This document shows, piece after piece, positions 25,901 to 39,337 of a DNA stretch of 64,000 nucleotides. The translations under genes and the position numbers were made by a program. This stretch comes from Dipetalonema caudispina (lineage: Eukaryota > Nematoda > Chromadorea > Rhabditida > Onchocercidae), in the NCBI GenBank assembly GCA_013365325.1, contig JABVXV010000253.1:1-64000 (forward strand), in the 5' to 3' direction. The notes below the pieces were generated by a model. It searched no databases. It had not been told where the DNA came from and saw only the letters and a program-made list of their open reading frames with translations. The first letter of the stretch is position 1. Every line of letters starts with the position of its first letter.

Positions 25901-28900
25901 TACATATTCACAGTTTTATAATTTTTTGATTACACCAATTTACTTCTCCGTAAATTGCACTATATTTATTTTCGTCATTTAAAAAAAAAAAAAAAAAAAA
26001 ACCAAAATTTTTTTGTATTTGTTTATAAAATTCAAAGAGTTTCAATTATTTTTCATTTGCATAATTTTTTAATCTTATATTTACAAATATATATATGTAT
26101 ATAAATCTTAATTAACTGTTATTTATTGAAAAAATAGAACAATTTAAATTCATTCATTTTTTTTTTTTTTTTTTTGAATAAAACAAAAATTTGCCAATAT
26201 TTGGTATAAATATATTTAGTTTCATTAGCTTTTGTTTGTTTCAATTTTCAATTTTCGTTGGTCATTTGCACACATTTTGTTTCGTTTTTTGTTTTTTCTG
26301 ACAACAAAAGATTTTTTCAATCTATTCTTGTGCTCTTTTGAATATTAATTATGATGTTGTAATTAAATTTGCTATAGAATGTTAAATTTAATTTTTTGAA
26401 TTGAAAAAAAAAAACTTTTTAGAATTGATTACTGGAAAGTGAAGCAAAACAAACTATTATGACTTTTAACTTTTTCTTTCTTGTCTTCTCTATAAGCAAT
26501 GCGAAAATATCGAAAAATATGCTAATTATCAATGCCATTAATTAGTTAATTTTAAATTAGTTAGGGGATGCTTTTTCTTTGCCATTTTTTATTTTATTAA
26601 AATTAGATCGGCAACAATAAAATTAAAAAAAAAATGTAAAACTTCTTAAATTAAGCTCAATAAAATGAATTTTAATTTTTTTATAAAATTTTTTGCTCCT
26701 TATTTTTGCTTTTTATGGCATAATATTAGTGTATTTTTTTTTTTTCACAAAACATTCCACAAACATAAAAATTTAGAAGCATTGTATATAATCATAAATA
26801 TACACTGAACGGCATGCTTTCTTTTCTTTCCAGTGTGCATTTTTCTCAATTAAATTTTCTTTCATTTTAAGAAATGAAAAATAAAGTTTAAATTTAGGCG
26901 CACTGATGATACAGCAAGCAAAAGAAGAAGATCAAGGAAAGTATGAATGTGTTGCAAGAAATGTTCATGGTGTTACACATTCGAAAGCTGCTCATTTATA
27001 TGTTAAAGGTTAAATTTATTAATAATAAATTAAATTTAACAAAATCTGACCAATTAAATTTAACAAATGAATTTAGCAAATTTGTTGGATACAAGTTAAA
27101 AAAGAAGAAAATGAGAGAAAAAAAAAGGAGAAAACAAATGAGATATATTTGATGATATCTTTTTTTGCTTTTATTTCAATGATTTTTTGCAAATAATTCA
27201 ATTAATTTTTTGTTAGCAAATGTTCACAGCCCAATGTTTAAGTGCAAAAAAAAAGATATGCGATTTGCTTAACAACAATATATTTATCCAAAATTAGTTT
27301 GTTGAAAATTTACCATTTAACAATTTATTTTAATTAAATTTCTCGCTCTAACTTACAATAAGTTTTTAATCATTCATATAATTACTTGTATTATTCGTTT
27401 CCTCTTTAATTGATTTCTTATTTATTTGCTTTACGTACTTTACGTTTTTCGTTTCCTGCTTACAGTTAGACGAGTACCGCCATATTTTTCGTATAAACTT
27501 GAACGGTTATATAAAACGGCACCAGGTGGAGCGCTTAATTTAACTTGTGTTGCCGTAGGATATCCAATGCCACGAGTATTTTGGAAAAAATCCGATGATA
27601 CGTATCTTAATGATCCACAAGCTGCACCAATTGGTTACATTTTTATTTTTTTATAATAAAATTTATTTAAAAAAAGAAGATGGAAATTCATCACTTATAC
27701 TTCTTTTAGTTATTTTTATTCGAATTTTCAATTCATCAATTTCAAAATGTTACATACAATGTTGAAATTATTATTACTGATAAAACAAAACTGGATAATT
27801 TTTTGAGTGAATAATATTTTTTTAATAGTTTAATTATTCGCAAATAGGCTTATTTTCGCTAAATAAGCAATTTGTCAAAAAAAAAAGACTTTATTTCCGA
27901 CATGGGATTTTCAAAAGAAAAAAATGCTAAAAAACCATTATTTTACTGAATATTTTCCAAATTAAAACTACAAATTTTCTATTAACTTCAAAAATAATTA
28001 TGGACTATTACTATTTAGGTCGAAATGTGTTAACATTGACGAGAATTGAGAAAACGGAGAATTATACCTGTGTAGCAGTTAGTAAACTTGGCAATATTGA
28101 AGCAATGACAACTGTTGAAGTGAAATGTAAGTAACTTTTTTTGATAAAATAAAGTTGATTCCTTCCTCTTTTCCTTTCTTTAATATAAATTTTGATAACT
28201 TAAATAATGATATCTTTACTTACCAACTACTTATTTTTTAGTAATCGTAATTAAGTGCCACACTCTTATCCTTTTTCATTTCATGGTTTCCTTCATATCA
28301 TCAATAGATTTATTTCCTGATTACAGAACAGCAATTTGTCTAATTAATTAGGTAATATTAGGCTTTTCAATGCTTTAGTTAAATTTTCGCATTTCTTACT
28401 GTTTTGAAAATTTTATAATCTCCTATTATTGTATACTGTACTTCTATCATTTCATATCGTACTGTAATACCGTAACATCAGATTATGTTTTCTTGCTTGG
28501 AAATGAATCAAATATTTTTAAAACTTAAGCGTCTTTCTTTTAAATGTTTGTTCTCGAAAAGATAAGCAATTATTGATGGATAACAAATGAAAATGATGTC
28601 GAATAGAAATTTAAATGAAGAATTTAAATTTGAATGGTTACTTGAAACGAAATTATGATAGCTGCTCCTTTTCTTCATGGAAAAAAAGAAACGTATTACT
28701 GAACTGTTCAGTAATGCATTCTTCTTGTATTTAAAATTTTTCATTTTATTCAATTATATTTGTTTCACGTTCTTTATCAAATTTCAAGGCAAATTTTCTT
28801 TATTTATCGCTTATTTATAATTTTTTGTCCAATTTAAGTTTGTTCATTTTTTCTATGGGAATTTAATGATTTTTTTTTTATAAATTGAAATTCTGAAGAA

Positions 28901-31900
28901 AGACATGAGAAACATTTGTTTAAAATTTTAGGAACATTCCCTTGACATTTAATAAACTTAATTATCAAAGTGTTTGTGTTCTTCACTTACTGATATCATA
29001 AATTCCTAAAATAATAAGCTAATCATTTCTAGTGTTTATGAAGAATAATAGCTTCATTCTATGGTAAACAAATATAAACTATTCGAAACTTAAATTTGAA
29101 TTTTCGGACTAAATTTGAGATTTAAATATAAACTGCATTTTTTTTACAGCACTACCTCGTGCACCACAGAATTTGCGAATCTCTGATGTAAAATCCAATA
29201 GTGTTCGTGTAAGCTGGGATCCAGTTTACATTGAAGCGGAACCGGTGAAGAAATATATCATCAAGTATCGCCAAAAGTAAGTGAAATTTCTAAAATCAGT
29301 GTCAAAGGTCAATGCTTACGTGAATGTATTTATGTTCTAATTTGGATTGCAGTGTATTAAATAAAATGCATGTGACTAAAAAGATATTGACATCGTTTTC
29401 TCTTTTTTCTTTGAAGTTATAGGACTTTAACATTGCTTGTCAATGTTAGCATGCAAATTGATAAATTGACAGCGTTAAATTTAACTATTTTTGGAACAAA
29501 TAAATACGTTGAGTTGGAAATGAAATAATCAGAATAGAATACAATTATTGCAAATGTTCGAATATACTTCAAAATTTTTTTAATCTTTTTTTTTTCGTAT
29601 AGTTTTTCAAATAATTGCTGATTTTTATTTTTTGCTGATCCAACAATTTTTGCCTGTAAAAATTTAATCCAAAATTTTTTCATCACATATCAAATGTAAT
29701 AAAAAGAAGCAGCAAATTTTGTTTGCATAAATTTGTATAAATTATGTTTTTGTTAAATAATTTTCGATAAATTTTCAAAGAAGGATTTTTTTTAGCATAT
29801 TTATACTGTCTATTTGTTTATAACTAAACTTTTTCTAAAAATTATTTTTTAAATCATGACTAATGAATAGTTTAAAATAAATTATGATTATTTTTAATGA
29901 TTCTAACATGCATGTTTACTCACTTGTTGTGTTTTTTCCTTTTTTTTTTTTTTTTTTTGAAGGAGTGTTGCTACCTCATCAACACCAATATTTCCAACTG
30001 ATGGTTTCGAGTAAGTTATTAAATTTGAATTGATACTTCAACTATTCATAGTAAGCAATAAATAATATTGATCAGTCAATAGTGACTTAATTAATTAGTC
30101 AATAATCGTATTATTGATTTATTTGCTGATTTTCTATTGTTAGAATTTAAAGCATCCATACTATCTAGCAATTTTATATTTGTAATTCAGCCCATTGCTA
30201 ACTTAAATGTTACTGCATGTAAAACTTACCAAATTCACAATAAAGATTTTTAAAAAAAAGTTAAATTTCAATTTCCTATGTTTATTTTTGCCGAAAAATG
30301 TCAGCATTTCTAGAAGTTGCTATATCGCTTAGAAGTATTTTTACACAAAAATTATATCATCAAGACGAACAATTTTTTTTTTCTAATGCTAAAAATACGT
30401 ATTTTTTCTTATTTGCTAAGCAAATAAAATATTTGATTATTTACTTGGTAATTTTTGAAGTAAAAATTTTCAGCGATGAAAATATAACGAAATTTGGTGA
30501 TTATTTCACGTATAACTTGAAAAAATTTATATATTTGGATGAGATTAGCTTCTTTTTGGTTGTTTTTTGAAATGTCATAAAAAGTTTCATTTTTCAAAAT
30601 AAGAAATCGATAAACAAACAATAGTATCATTGAGCATTACATAATTATGCTACTTAAATATTCAATGTCTAATTCGTCATAAGATTTTTGGACAGATTTA
30701 TTCCAGTAAACTAGGAATAATTAAAAGTTTCACACTAAGTTTTTCTTCTTCCTCTTCCTCATAAGACTTTTGCATGATGATATTTCAGGTATGATGAAGG
30801 ATCATTCAAGCAGAAAGAAGTAAGTGCAAATGTCACCACGGTTGTTATCACTGAATTGGAACCTTATCAGGTTTGTTAAAAATCAAGCTAGAAGATTGTT
30901 ATATAAAACAGAATATTATTGAACAAAATTATGCAATAATCAGTCCACCAAAAATATGATATCAGTTTAAGTTAGTAATCAAAAAAAATTAGAAATTCTT
31001 CTTTCTTTCAAAACTTTTCATCCTTTTTTTTTCTTTTAGTTATACGAAATCACAGTATCATCTGTTAATATAATTGGCCGTGGTACTGCAAGTTTGCCAA
31101 AGGAGGTGCAAACGGATGAAACAGAGCCAAGTAGTCCACCACAGAAGGTACAGGCTCGAGCTTTAAGCCGAAGTTCTATTTTAGTTCGTTGGGAACCACC
31201 AAGAAAACCAAATGGACAGATTACGGTAAGAATTGATGAAATTGTTTTTAAATTTTGGAGATTTTCCTTTTGAATAAAAATACAATAGAAAGTATTTTCA
31301 GCTGAAATAAAACTTTCGTTTGTTTTTCGAATTTTAGTCTAAATTGGTTAAATCATTTAAAAATTTAAATTAAACAAAATTCTATATTTCTAGGGATATA
31401 CCATTTACTACACCAATTTGGAATCAACGACACCATACTCTTTGTGGAAAACAGTAAATTTTGTATTAAATTTAAATTATGACATTAACCTTTTGCTAAT
31501 AAATATATACCAAATAATTAGAGAAGCATATGACAATCTTAATTATATGGAATGAAAAATAAATTTAAATAAATATTAAGATTGGAATAAATTTTCCAGA
31601 AATTTACATTTTAATATGTTGTATGATGTTGCAAAAATTATTGGAAATAAATAACCGAAGAAGAGGGAAATTAATGATGTTTGGTTGGGAACTTAATTTA
31701 AATTAATGAATGATAAAATTTTGTAATTGTCATCATTTATCTTTTAGCAAGAAACCAAATCGGATGAGTTAATTGCAACGATAACAAATTTAGAATTTGA
31801 AAGTATTTATTACATTCATGTACAAGCAAGAAATGCTAAAGGATTAAGTCCAATGTCTCAACTTGCAACAGTTTTCACAAGACAAGGAAGTAAGAAAAAT

Positions 31901-34900
31901 TTTATTTTTCATCATACCAATTAAATACTTTTATTATTTTATATTCAAAGTTTGAAATTATCAATTATCACCTTTTTTATTTATTAATATTAAATCGATT
32001 TTGTTAACAAATATTAGTTATTAGTTACGCAATATTAAACTTAATTTTTTTATTTGAATAACGTACAATATTTACTATTTTCAAAAATTAACAAATTTTG
32101 GTAAAGTATATTTTAAGAAATTTCAAAATATTTTGAAACTTTAATAAATCATCGAGAAATGCAAGACATTGCACAATTTTGTCTCTTTATAACTGTCATA
32201 TATTTTAATTCAAAAAAAAAAAAGGAGGGGTAAACAGGTAATGTTCAAATTTAAATATCTAACTAATATCGTCAAAATCAAGATTATTATTGAAACCATC
32301 TGGTTGTTTAGTGTACGAATTCTTTCTTTTACTGATAAACCGATTTCATACCGGACATCGGACTTTCATGATATTTGCCTGTTATCAAATCAATCTTAAC
32401 TAATTAATTATTATCATTATCAGATTATTTGGTTCCTTAATGATTACCATTATCGTCTTCAGTTAAAAAAAAAAAAATATTTTCCAATTATACCTTTTTT
32501 TTACGTATAATTTTCCTCTTTTTTTCCGAACCAATTCATTTTCCGTACTGTCCATATAATGTTTCCGGAAAATTTGAAATCTATTAAATTGATTAATTTA
32601 ATAATTAATTCTTGCAATCTTCTTATAGTTCCTGGACAACCAACAGGTCTCACAGCAAAAGTTCTCGATTCACATCGAATTCAACTTACATGGGATAAGC
32701 CGTTACATTCATATAATATTATCGGTTATTCAATTCATTTCAACGCATCAACTGGAAGCAGTCGAGAATTAATACTTACAATACCAACAGAAAAGCATAT
32801 CATCGATGGATTACTTCCTGATACCTTTTATTCTTTTCGGTTAGGCATATTTCAGTATTTGTTTGTACGTGTGTGTGTCTGTGTGTGTGTGTGTCTGTGT
32901 GTGTGTGTGTGTCTGTGTGTGTGTGTGTGTATTTTACTTATTGATAAAAATTTAATTATTTAATAGAAAAATAAGAAATTTGATTTAATTTCGAAAATTT
33001 TGAAATAAATAGAATAAAAAATGATAATGAAAGTGCTATTTATATGGGTAAAGTTAGTTTCTAAAATTAGTTGCAAAGAAGGAATCATTTAGTAGATGAA
33101 TAAAATCAGTTAATTCAATAAATTTAAGTAATTTTCGAAAGAAAGACAAATTTGAATATGAATGAAATGATTATTATTTGAAAAATTTTCACCTATTGTT
33201 CATTTCTTTCTTCTCTTTCTTCTTTGTTGTAATGGAATCGTTTTTGTGTAAAATTTAAAAAATTTTTTCAAATTTTCATATTTTAAAATATTGAGAAATT
33301 TAATCACAATTTTTTCTCTTTCTTACATGTATATTTTAGTTTAATTATTGCAGGGTAGCAGCTCGATCAGCAAGAGGTATTGGAGCATTTTGCGCAGATG
33401 TTACTGTGAAAACACATCCAAATGGTGAGAATTTTTGAAAATTTCAAATTTCTGCAAAAATTTTTTTTTAAAAAAAAAAAAAAACTGATTAATTATATAA
33501 TTATTCTTTCTACCATTTATCAGTCGTTTTATTTGCTTTTTAATTTACGGCAAACATGACGAATATATTAATTGATGTGACAATGCAAATTGTCGAATCT
33601 AAATAAATTTCATTTTGATCTATCCAATTACGATCTATTAATGTATTATATAAACATTACAAATTTCTAATTTGCTTTTAAAGTTAAACAGCAATTAAAT
33701 GGCTAATTAAATGACCAAATGACCGATCAATAAGCAATAAATATAATAAATGATATTGTGCAGCTTATATTTGCATGTATTGTTTTGTAAATATACATAA
33801 AATCATTTGTGCCATTATTGGTTAGTTCGTGTTAATTTGATCAGTTGCAGAAATTTCCATAGATTTTCATTTCTAATTTTAGTTACAAAATTTGATTTTC
33901 AAAATTATTGTAATTGTGTATTTACATATGTTGTAGTTGAAGTGTTTGTTGTTGTTTTGTTACAGTTCCAACAGTTTCACCAAAAATTATTGTACTAAAA
34001 GCGCTTTCATCACAATCCTTATTTATTCACTGGAAAGCACCATTATTAGAATATCAGAAAGGTAAAATTCGGAATTACCTGATACGTTGGCGTCCAATTC
34101 TGGTAAACAATGAAACGGAACATAGTAAAATATGGCAAAGTGATGAAGATGATGAAGAATTATTGTCTGGAAAAATTGAAAAAAGCGAAAAACGATGGTT
34201 GGAAATGATTCAAGATGCTACATTAGATAATAGTGCGATTATCAAAGGATTAAATCCAAATACGAAATATGAAGTAAGCATTGCAGCCGGTACTGATATG
34301 GGTTATGGACCTGGAAGTGAACCGGAAGAAGCGCAAACTGATGAAGATGGTTGGTGTTGTTATTTGCAATTTTTACGATTTGCATGCATGCTTTTGTTTA
34401 TTTTATTTTTTTTTAATGCTATTGAATAGTTAAATAAATTTAAAAAAAAAAAAGGAAAAAACACTGATATATTATTCTATTATATCATTATCATATTCAA
34501 TCTATAATTTATCAGATTTTATACCATAAAATTTGGTATTTGTAATATTTTTATTAATATAATCGCTATTATTAAAACTTTAAATATTTTAAAAATTTGT
34601 AACTGTGTAGTGAAATTTTAATTAAAATTAAATTGCTACATAAAATTTTTTCAAAAACAATTTTTACAAAGCTTCACATAATTTTTGTTCTAAATTAATT
34701 TTGGAAAATTGATAATATTTAAATTTAAAAAAAAAAAAACGAAAAAGAAGATTTTTAATTAATTTGAATTCAAGAATCAAATATAGCAACGCAACATAGA
34801 CCAGGTAAGTAGTCATAGATTTCATTTAAATGTTGTAATTGTGTAAATGTTTCATTGGTACATTGCATGAATGTTAAATATAAATATTGATTAAATTTAT

Positions 34901-36458
34901 TTGGTAAGCAGAATTAAAATCATAATTTCAAAATTATAATTTTATGAACAAGAAGATGTCTTATTCTATCTCTTAACTTGTTAATATATCATTAACATTA
35001 CTTATCATGCTCTGAAAAAAATATAAATATTATGAAGTTTTCATGACGAAAACTATACATTAATTTATAAATGATGTTTGAGATTTAAGTTTTACTAAAT
35101 TTGTTGAAAAAATAAAAATGATTAAACAAAGACGATGAAAAAAAAAAACATATATGTCCAATGATTACTTATTCAATAACAAATATTAATTTATGCAAAT
35201 TATCGCTTTATTTATTTATTTTTTTTTTCACACGATATTACCATTTATAGTAACAAAAGTTTTTTGCCAGCTTCTCAATCAAAATTTTATTAATTGAAAT
35301 TCTATCAAGATAACAGGAAAAATTTTATGTAAACATTTTATTCAGTCTATGTCGTTTTCGAATTTTCATGAACAATTGAAAATTCCGAATTATATAATTT
35401 TAATGCTTTGCATTGTTTTCACTTTGCACAAGTCAATTTGTTCTCATAATTAATAGGGAAAATTTTGACTTCACAGGAAAAACTTAAACTATTTACTATC
35501 GTTTTTTATCACAATGTAAATTACCTAAATTATGAAATGCCAACTTATTTCTTTGATCTTCGTGTTTGTCATTAATTTTAAACAAATTAAAAAAAAAAAA
35601 AATTCTCTATTAAATCATTTTGTACTATCAGTTATTGTCTTTCGGCATTCAGATCATCCATTACAGTCAAAAATAATTTTACATCAATTGAAAATTTAAA
35701 TTCAACGATCAGGGAAAGATACAATTATTCGAAATATGCAAGTAATTAGTGTAATGTGCATTAACGAGCAATTTTTATCATTACTATTTAAAATTAAAAT
35801 TAAAAATGTAATATCTGCGGAGGGAAATTTGAATTTCATATAGTATTACTAAAAATTTGTGTTATTCAATTTTTTACGGATTAATTTAATATAATTTTTC
35901 CAATACAGTTGAACATTTAATGTAATTTAATTTGATAAAACTGGACAAGAAAGATGCAAAACATTGATTAATTGTTTGCTAATTACTTCTAATCGTTTAA
36001 TAATACAGAAAATTACTGATAGTACAAAATGATTTGCAGTATTTTTGTTATGAAAAATTTTTCAATATTACAAGCAAACTTTTTTTGCATTTAACTGGAT
36101 TTAATCACTTTGTGAAATAATTAAAATTCTTTTCTTTCATAATCCATCAAATTTTGTTCACTATAAAATCAAGTTTTTGATTTTCACATCATTCATTTTT
36201 ACTATTTTAATAAAAAATAGAAAAATCTTCTTGTATCATCGAATTTAATTTTTCACCTATGTAGCAAATACTTTTTGGAAGAAAACGAAAATATCGATAA
36301 TAGTGGAAAATATGGTTGTGAAATATTTCAACGATTAATAAAGTGAAGTGATTTAGTGGAAAATTTTAAATTTTTATTTCAATTCTTGTCATCGTAATCG
36401 ATTTTGCTTCATTACAATCGAATTCTTCAAATTTTTCATCTTACTGAATTTGTTCTTG

Positions 36459-36489
<31 letters not shown>

Positions 36490-38094
36490 AAGAAGGAAAA
36501 TAGCAGTATGGTTTAAAAATCAGAAAGTGTGAATTATTTCGAATAATACTAATTCTATGGTGAAAAAATTTCTAAATTTTAAAAGGAAACTAAAAAATTT
36601 CTAGGAATTAAACCTATGACGTTTAAATGCTAGTAATTTGTAATAGCTTTAATATTCGATTAAATCTAATTTAATTTACTTCATAATTAATTGATAAGAC
36701 TTTTTTTAATTGCCTAAATAATTTATTCACTTATAACTATAAAAATTGATAGTTCGAAATATTTCTGAATAAACTTTTATCTTTTTTTTTTCTTTTTTTT
36801 TTTTTTTTGTAAATAGCACAGTTATTTGTGCATCATTTTTCATTCGTATGAGAAATATAAATCATTAATAATACATTTAAATTTATCCAACAATTAATCA
36901 TTGTTGCTGTTGTTGTTGTTATTGTTGTTGTTGATAAGAGGAATCAAAATTGATAACACTAACATACCAATTCATTAATTGTCATTTTTTTATTTTGATT
37001 AATTAACAGAAAACTATTAATACTGCTAATATCAATTATTAATATAACATTATACTATCATTATTGATATTTCAATTGCAAATTCTATTTTAAAGCATGT
37101 GGAATGATGTAAAATTCAATTTTTACTCAATAAGTTTATTATTAACAAGAAAGAAATATGCTAATTTCAAAATCTATCTCATTTTAAGATTTGAATTTTT
37201 GATTCGAGACGTTTTTTTTTGTTTCCATTTTCAAATTCATCTATTTTCTCATCATATTTCCATTGTGAATGAATGTAAGAATTTGCCTGATCGTTTTCAT
37301 TTGTTGTTAGAATTTGACGTTATTTTTGCTATTAACGAAACTATGAATGAAAAAGAAAAAAGAAAAAAACTATCGAAATTTCCACTTAAATGATTAATTT
37401 TATTCTTCTTATCATTTTTAATGACAAGTTTGTTATTAATTTTAATTCTAAATTATTTTATTATATATCATATTAATATATTCTATGGAAAATTTAAGTT
37501 GAAAGTCAAAAACAAACTTGATAAATCATTCAATTAGAAAAAAAAAAAAATTTGAAATCTGCCAAATTTTTTATAATTAGAAGTTTTAACTTAAATTTTA
37601 TCGAAAAAATATCCCATAAATTATTAAAAAACCATAAAATACTCCCCGAATTGTTATTTAATTTTTCATAAATTTAAACTTTATGCTATTGTAAAAAAAG
37701 GAAGAAAGCAATTTGAGCAATTTTACTAATTTTATTTGACTTTTTACAAATTTAAACTTCATGTTGTTATGAAGAAAGGAAAAAAGTAATTTAAACAATT
37801 TCATCAATTATTTTCACTTCCTCACCTATCTCTTCTTTTATTCATTTCCATTCCTACATTGTCCTATTATTCATTTTCATAGAAAAAATTTGTTTGAAGC
37901 AATTTTCTGATGAATTTATAAAATTTATGAGAATGTAATTTTTCGTAGATAATTGGTTAGATAATGGGAAACTATTAAAGTACTTTTTGAGGTAAAAGTA
38001 ATTTCGGCACAATCAAATCAATGCTTAAATGTAATTGTGATACATTTTTAAATTTTTCACTTTCTATTGCTATCATTATCATCAATATTATAGC

Positions 38095-38164
<70 letters not shown>

Positions 38165-38184
38165 GTTATTATTATTATTACTAC

Positions 38185-38262
<78 letters not shown>

Positions 38263-39304
38263 CATTATTATTATTATTATTATCGTTATTACTATTATAA
38301 ATTACCTAACACTCTTATTCTTATTGCTTTTGCTATTATTTGTTATTTTCGACTAATTTTATTTGTATCATATTTCAACTTTTTTTTCTTTAATTTATCA
38401 CATAATATTGAACCATATTTATTTTGTTTACTTAATTGTAATTTTACAAAAAGTTTCGCGAACAATTTCAATTTCCATTTCAATAATTTTATGTATGTAA
38501 TGATAATAAGGCGAATTATGTACTGAAGTATGTAAAAATAGATTTATAAAAAAAAAAAGTAATAATTTTAAAGTGAAATTTCATATGATATTCAAAAATA
38601 AACTAATAAACATTTGATCATTTTATTAATATCATTTTTGCTTCCTTATGCAGTTTGATAGATCTTTAAAAAATTTTTGAAAACAATATCGAAGCATTAT
38701 TATTATTATTAAATGAAAAATTTCTTACATACATATAAATGAACGTTGCTTTTAGAATTTTCAAAAAATTTGAAATTTATTTTAATTGCATTTTATACTA
38801 AATGTTTTTCTAATAAACATACTGATAAGTTTTACAGTAAAAATGGATAGCAACGAATTTATCAGCAGTGGTGTAGGATTGTAAAATTTTGATAAGCTAA
38901 ATTTAAAATGTTTCGAAGGATTTGATTAGAACAAAATATGAATTTGAGATAAAATGTAAAAACCTGAAGATTCAACAAATATGAATTGGCAAATTTTGAA
39001 ATTTAACAAACAGAAAACAAAATTTGTGAGGTATTTAATGAAAAAAATTAATCAATCTTTAAATAAAATGATTTAGAGAAAAAAGACATATTTCTGTTTG
39101 AAACATTTCAACAAAAAATTGGAAGAAGGAAGAGTTAACAAATTTTTTAATTTTCATATTCTCATATTTACGGTAAAATTTATCTTCCAAGGATAGGACG
39201 ATAATATCGGTAATATCTTTTTTTGCTTTAAAAAATTTCCATTAACGCATGATTTATAAACGATTCTTTGCAAAATACTTTGCATGCCATTGTTTCCGAA
39301 ATTG

Positions 39305-39337
<33 letters not shown>

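Noticed and set aside
27230..27241. A 12-nt microexon at the Ig2-Ig3 joint, the place and size of vertebrate mini-exon B
   Set aside because: It is in phase and stop-free (AQCL), but the donor GTGCAA is poor and a 12-nt match can easily occur by chance. Worth a look only if the Ig2 microexon is confirmed.
28325..28351. Exon-like stretch after TTCCTGATTACAG in intron 7
   Set aside because: It introduces a stop in the required phase and is not a multiple of 3. A poison exon is possible but unsupported.
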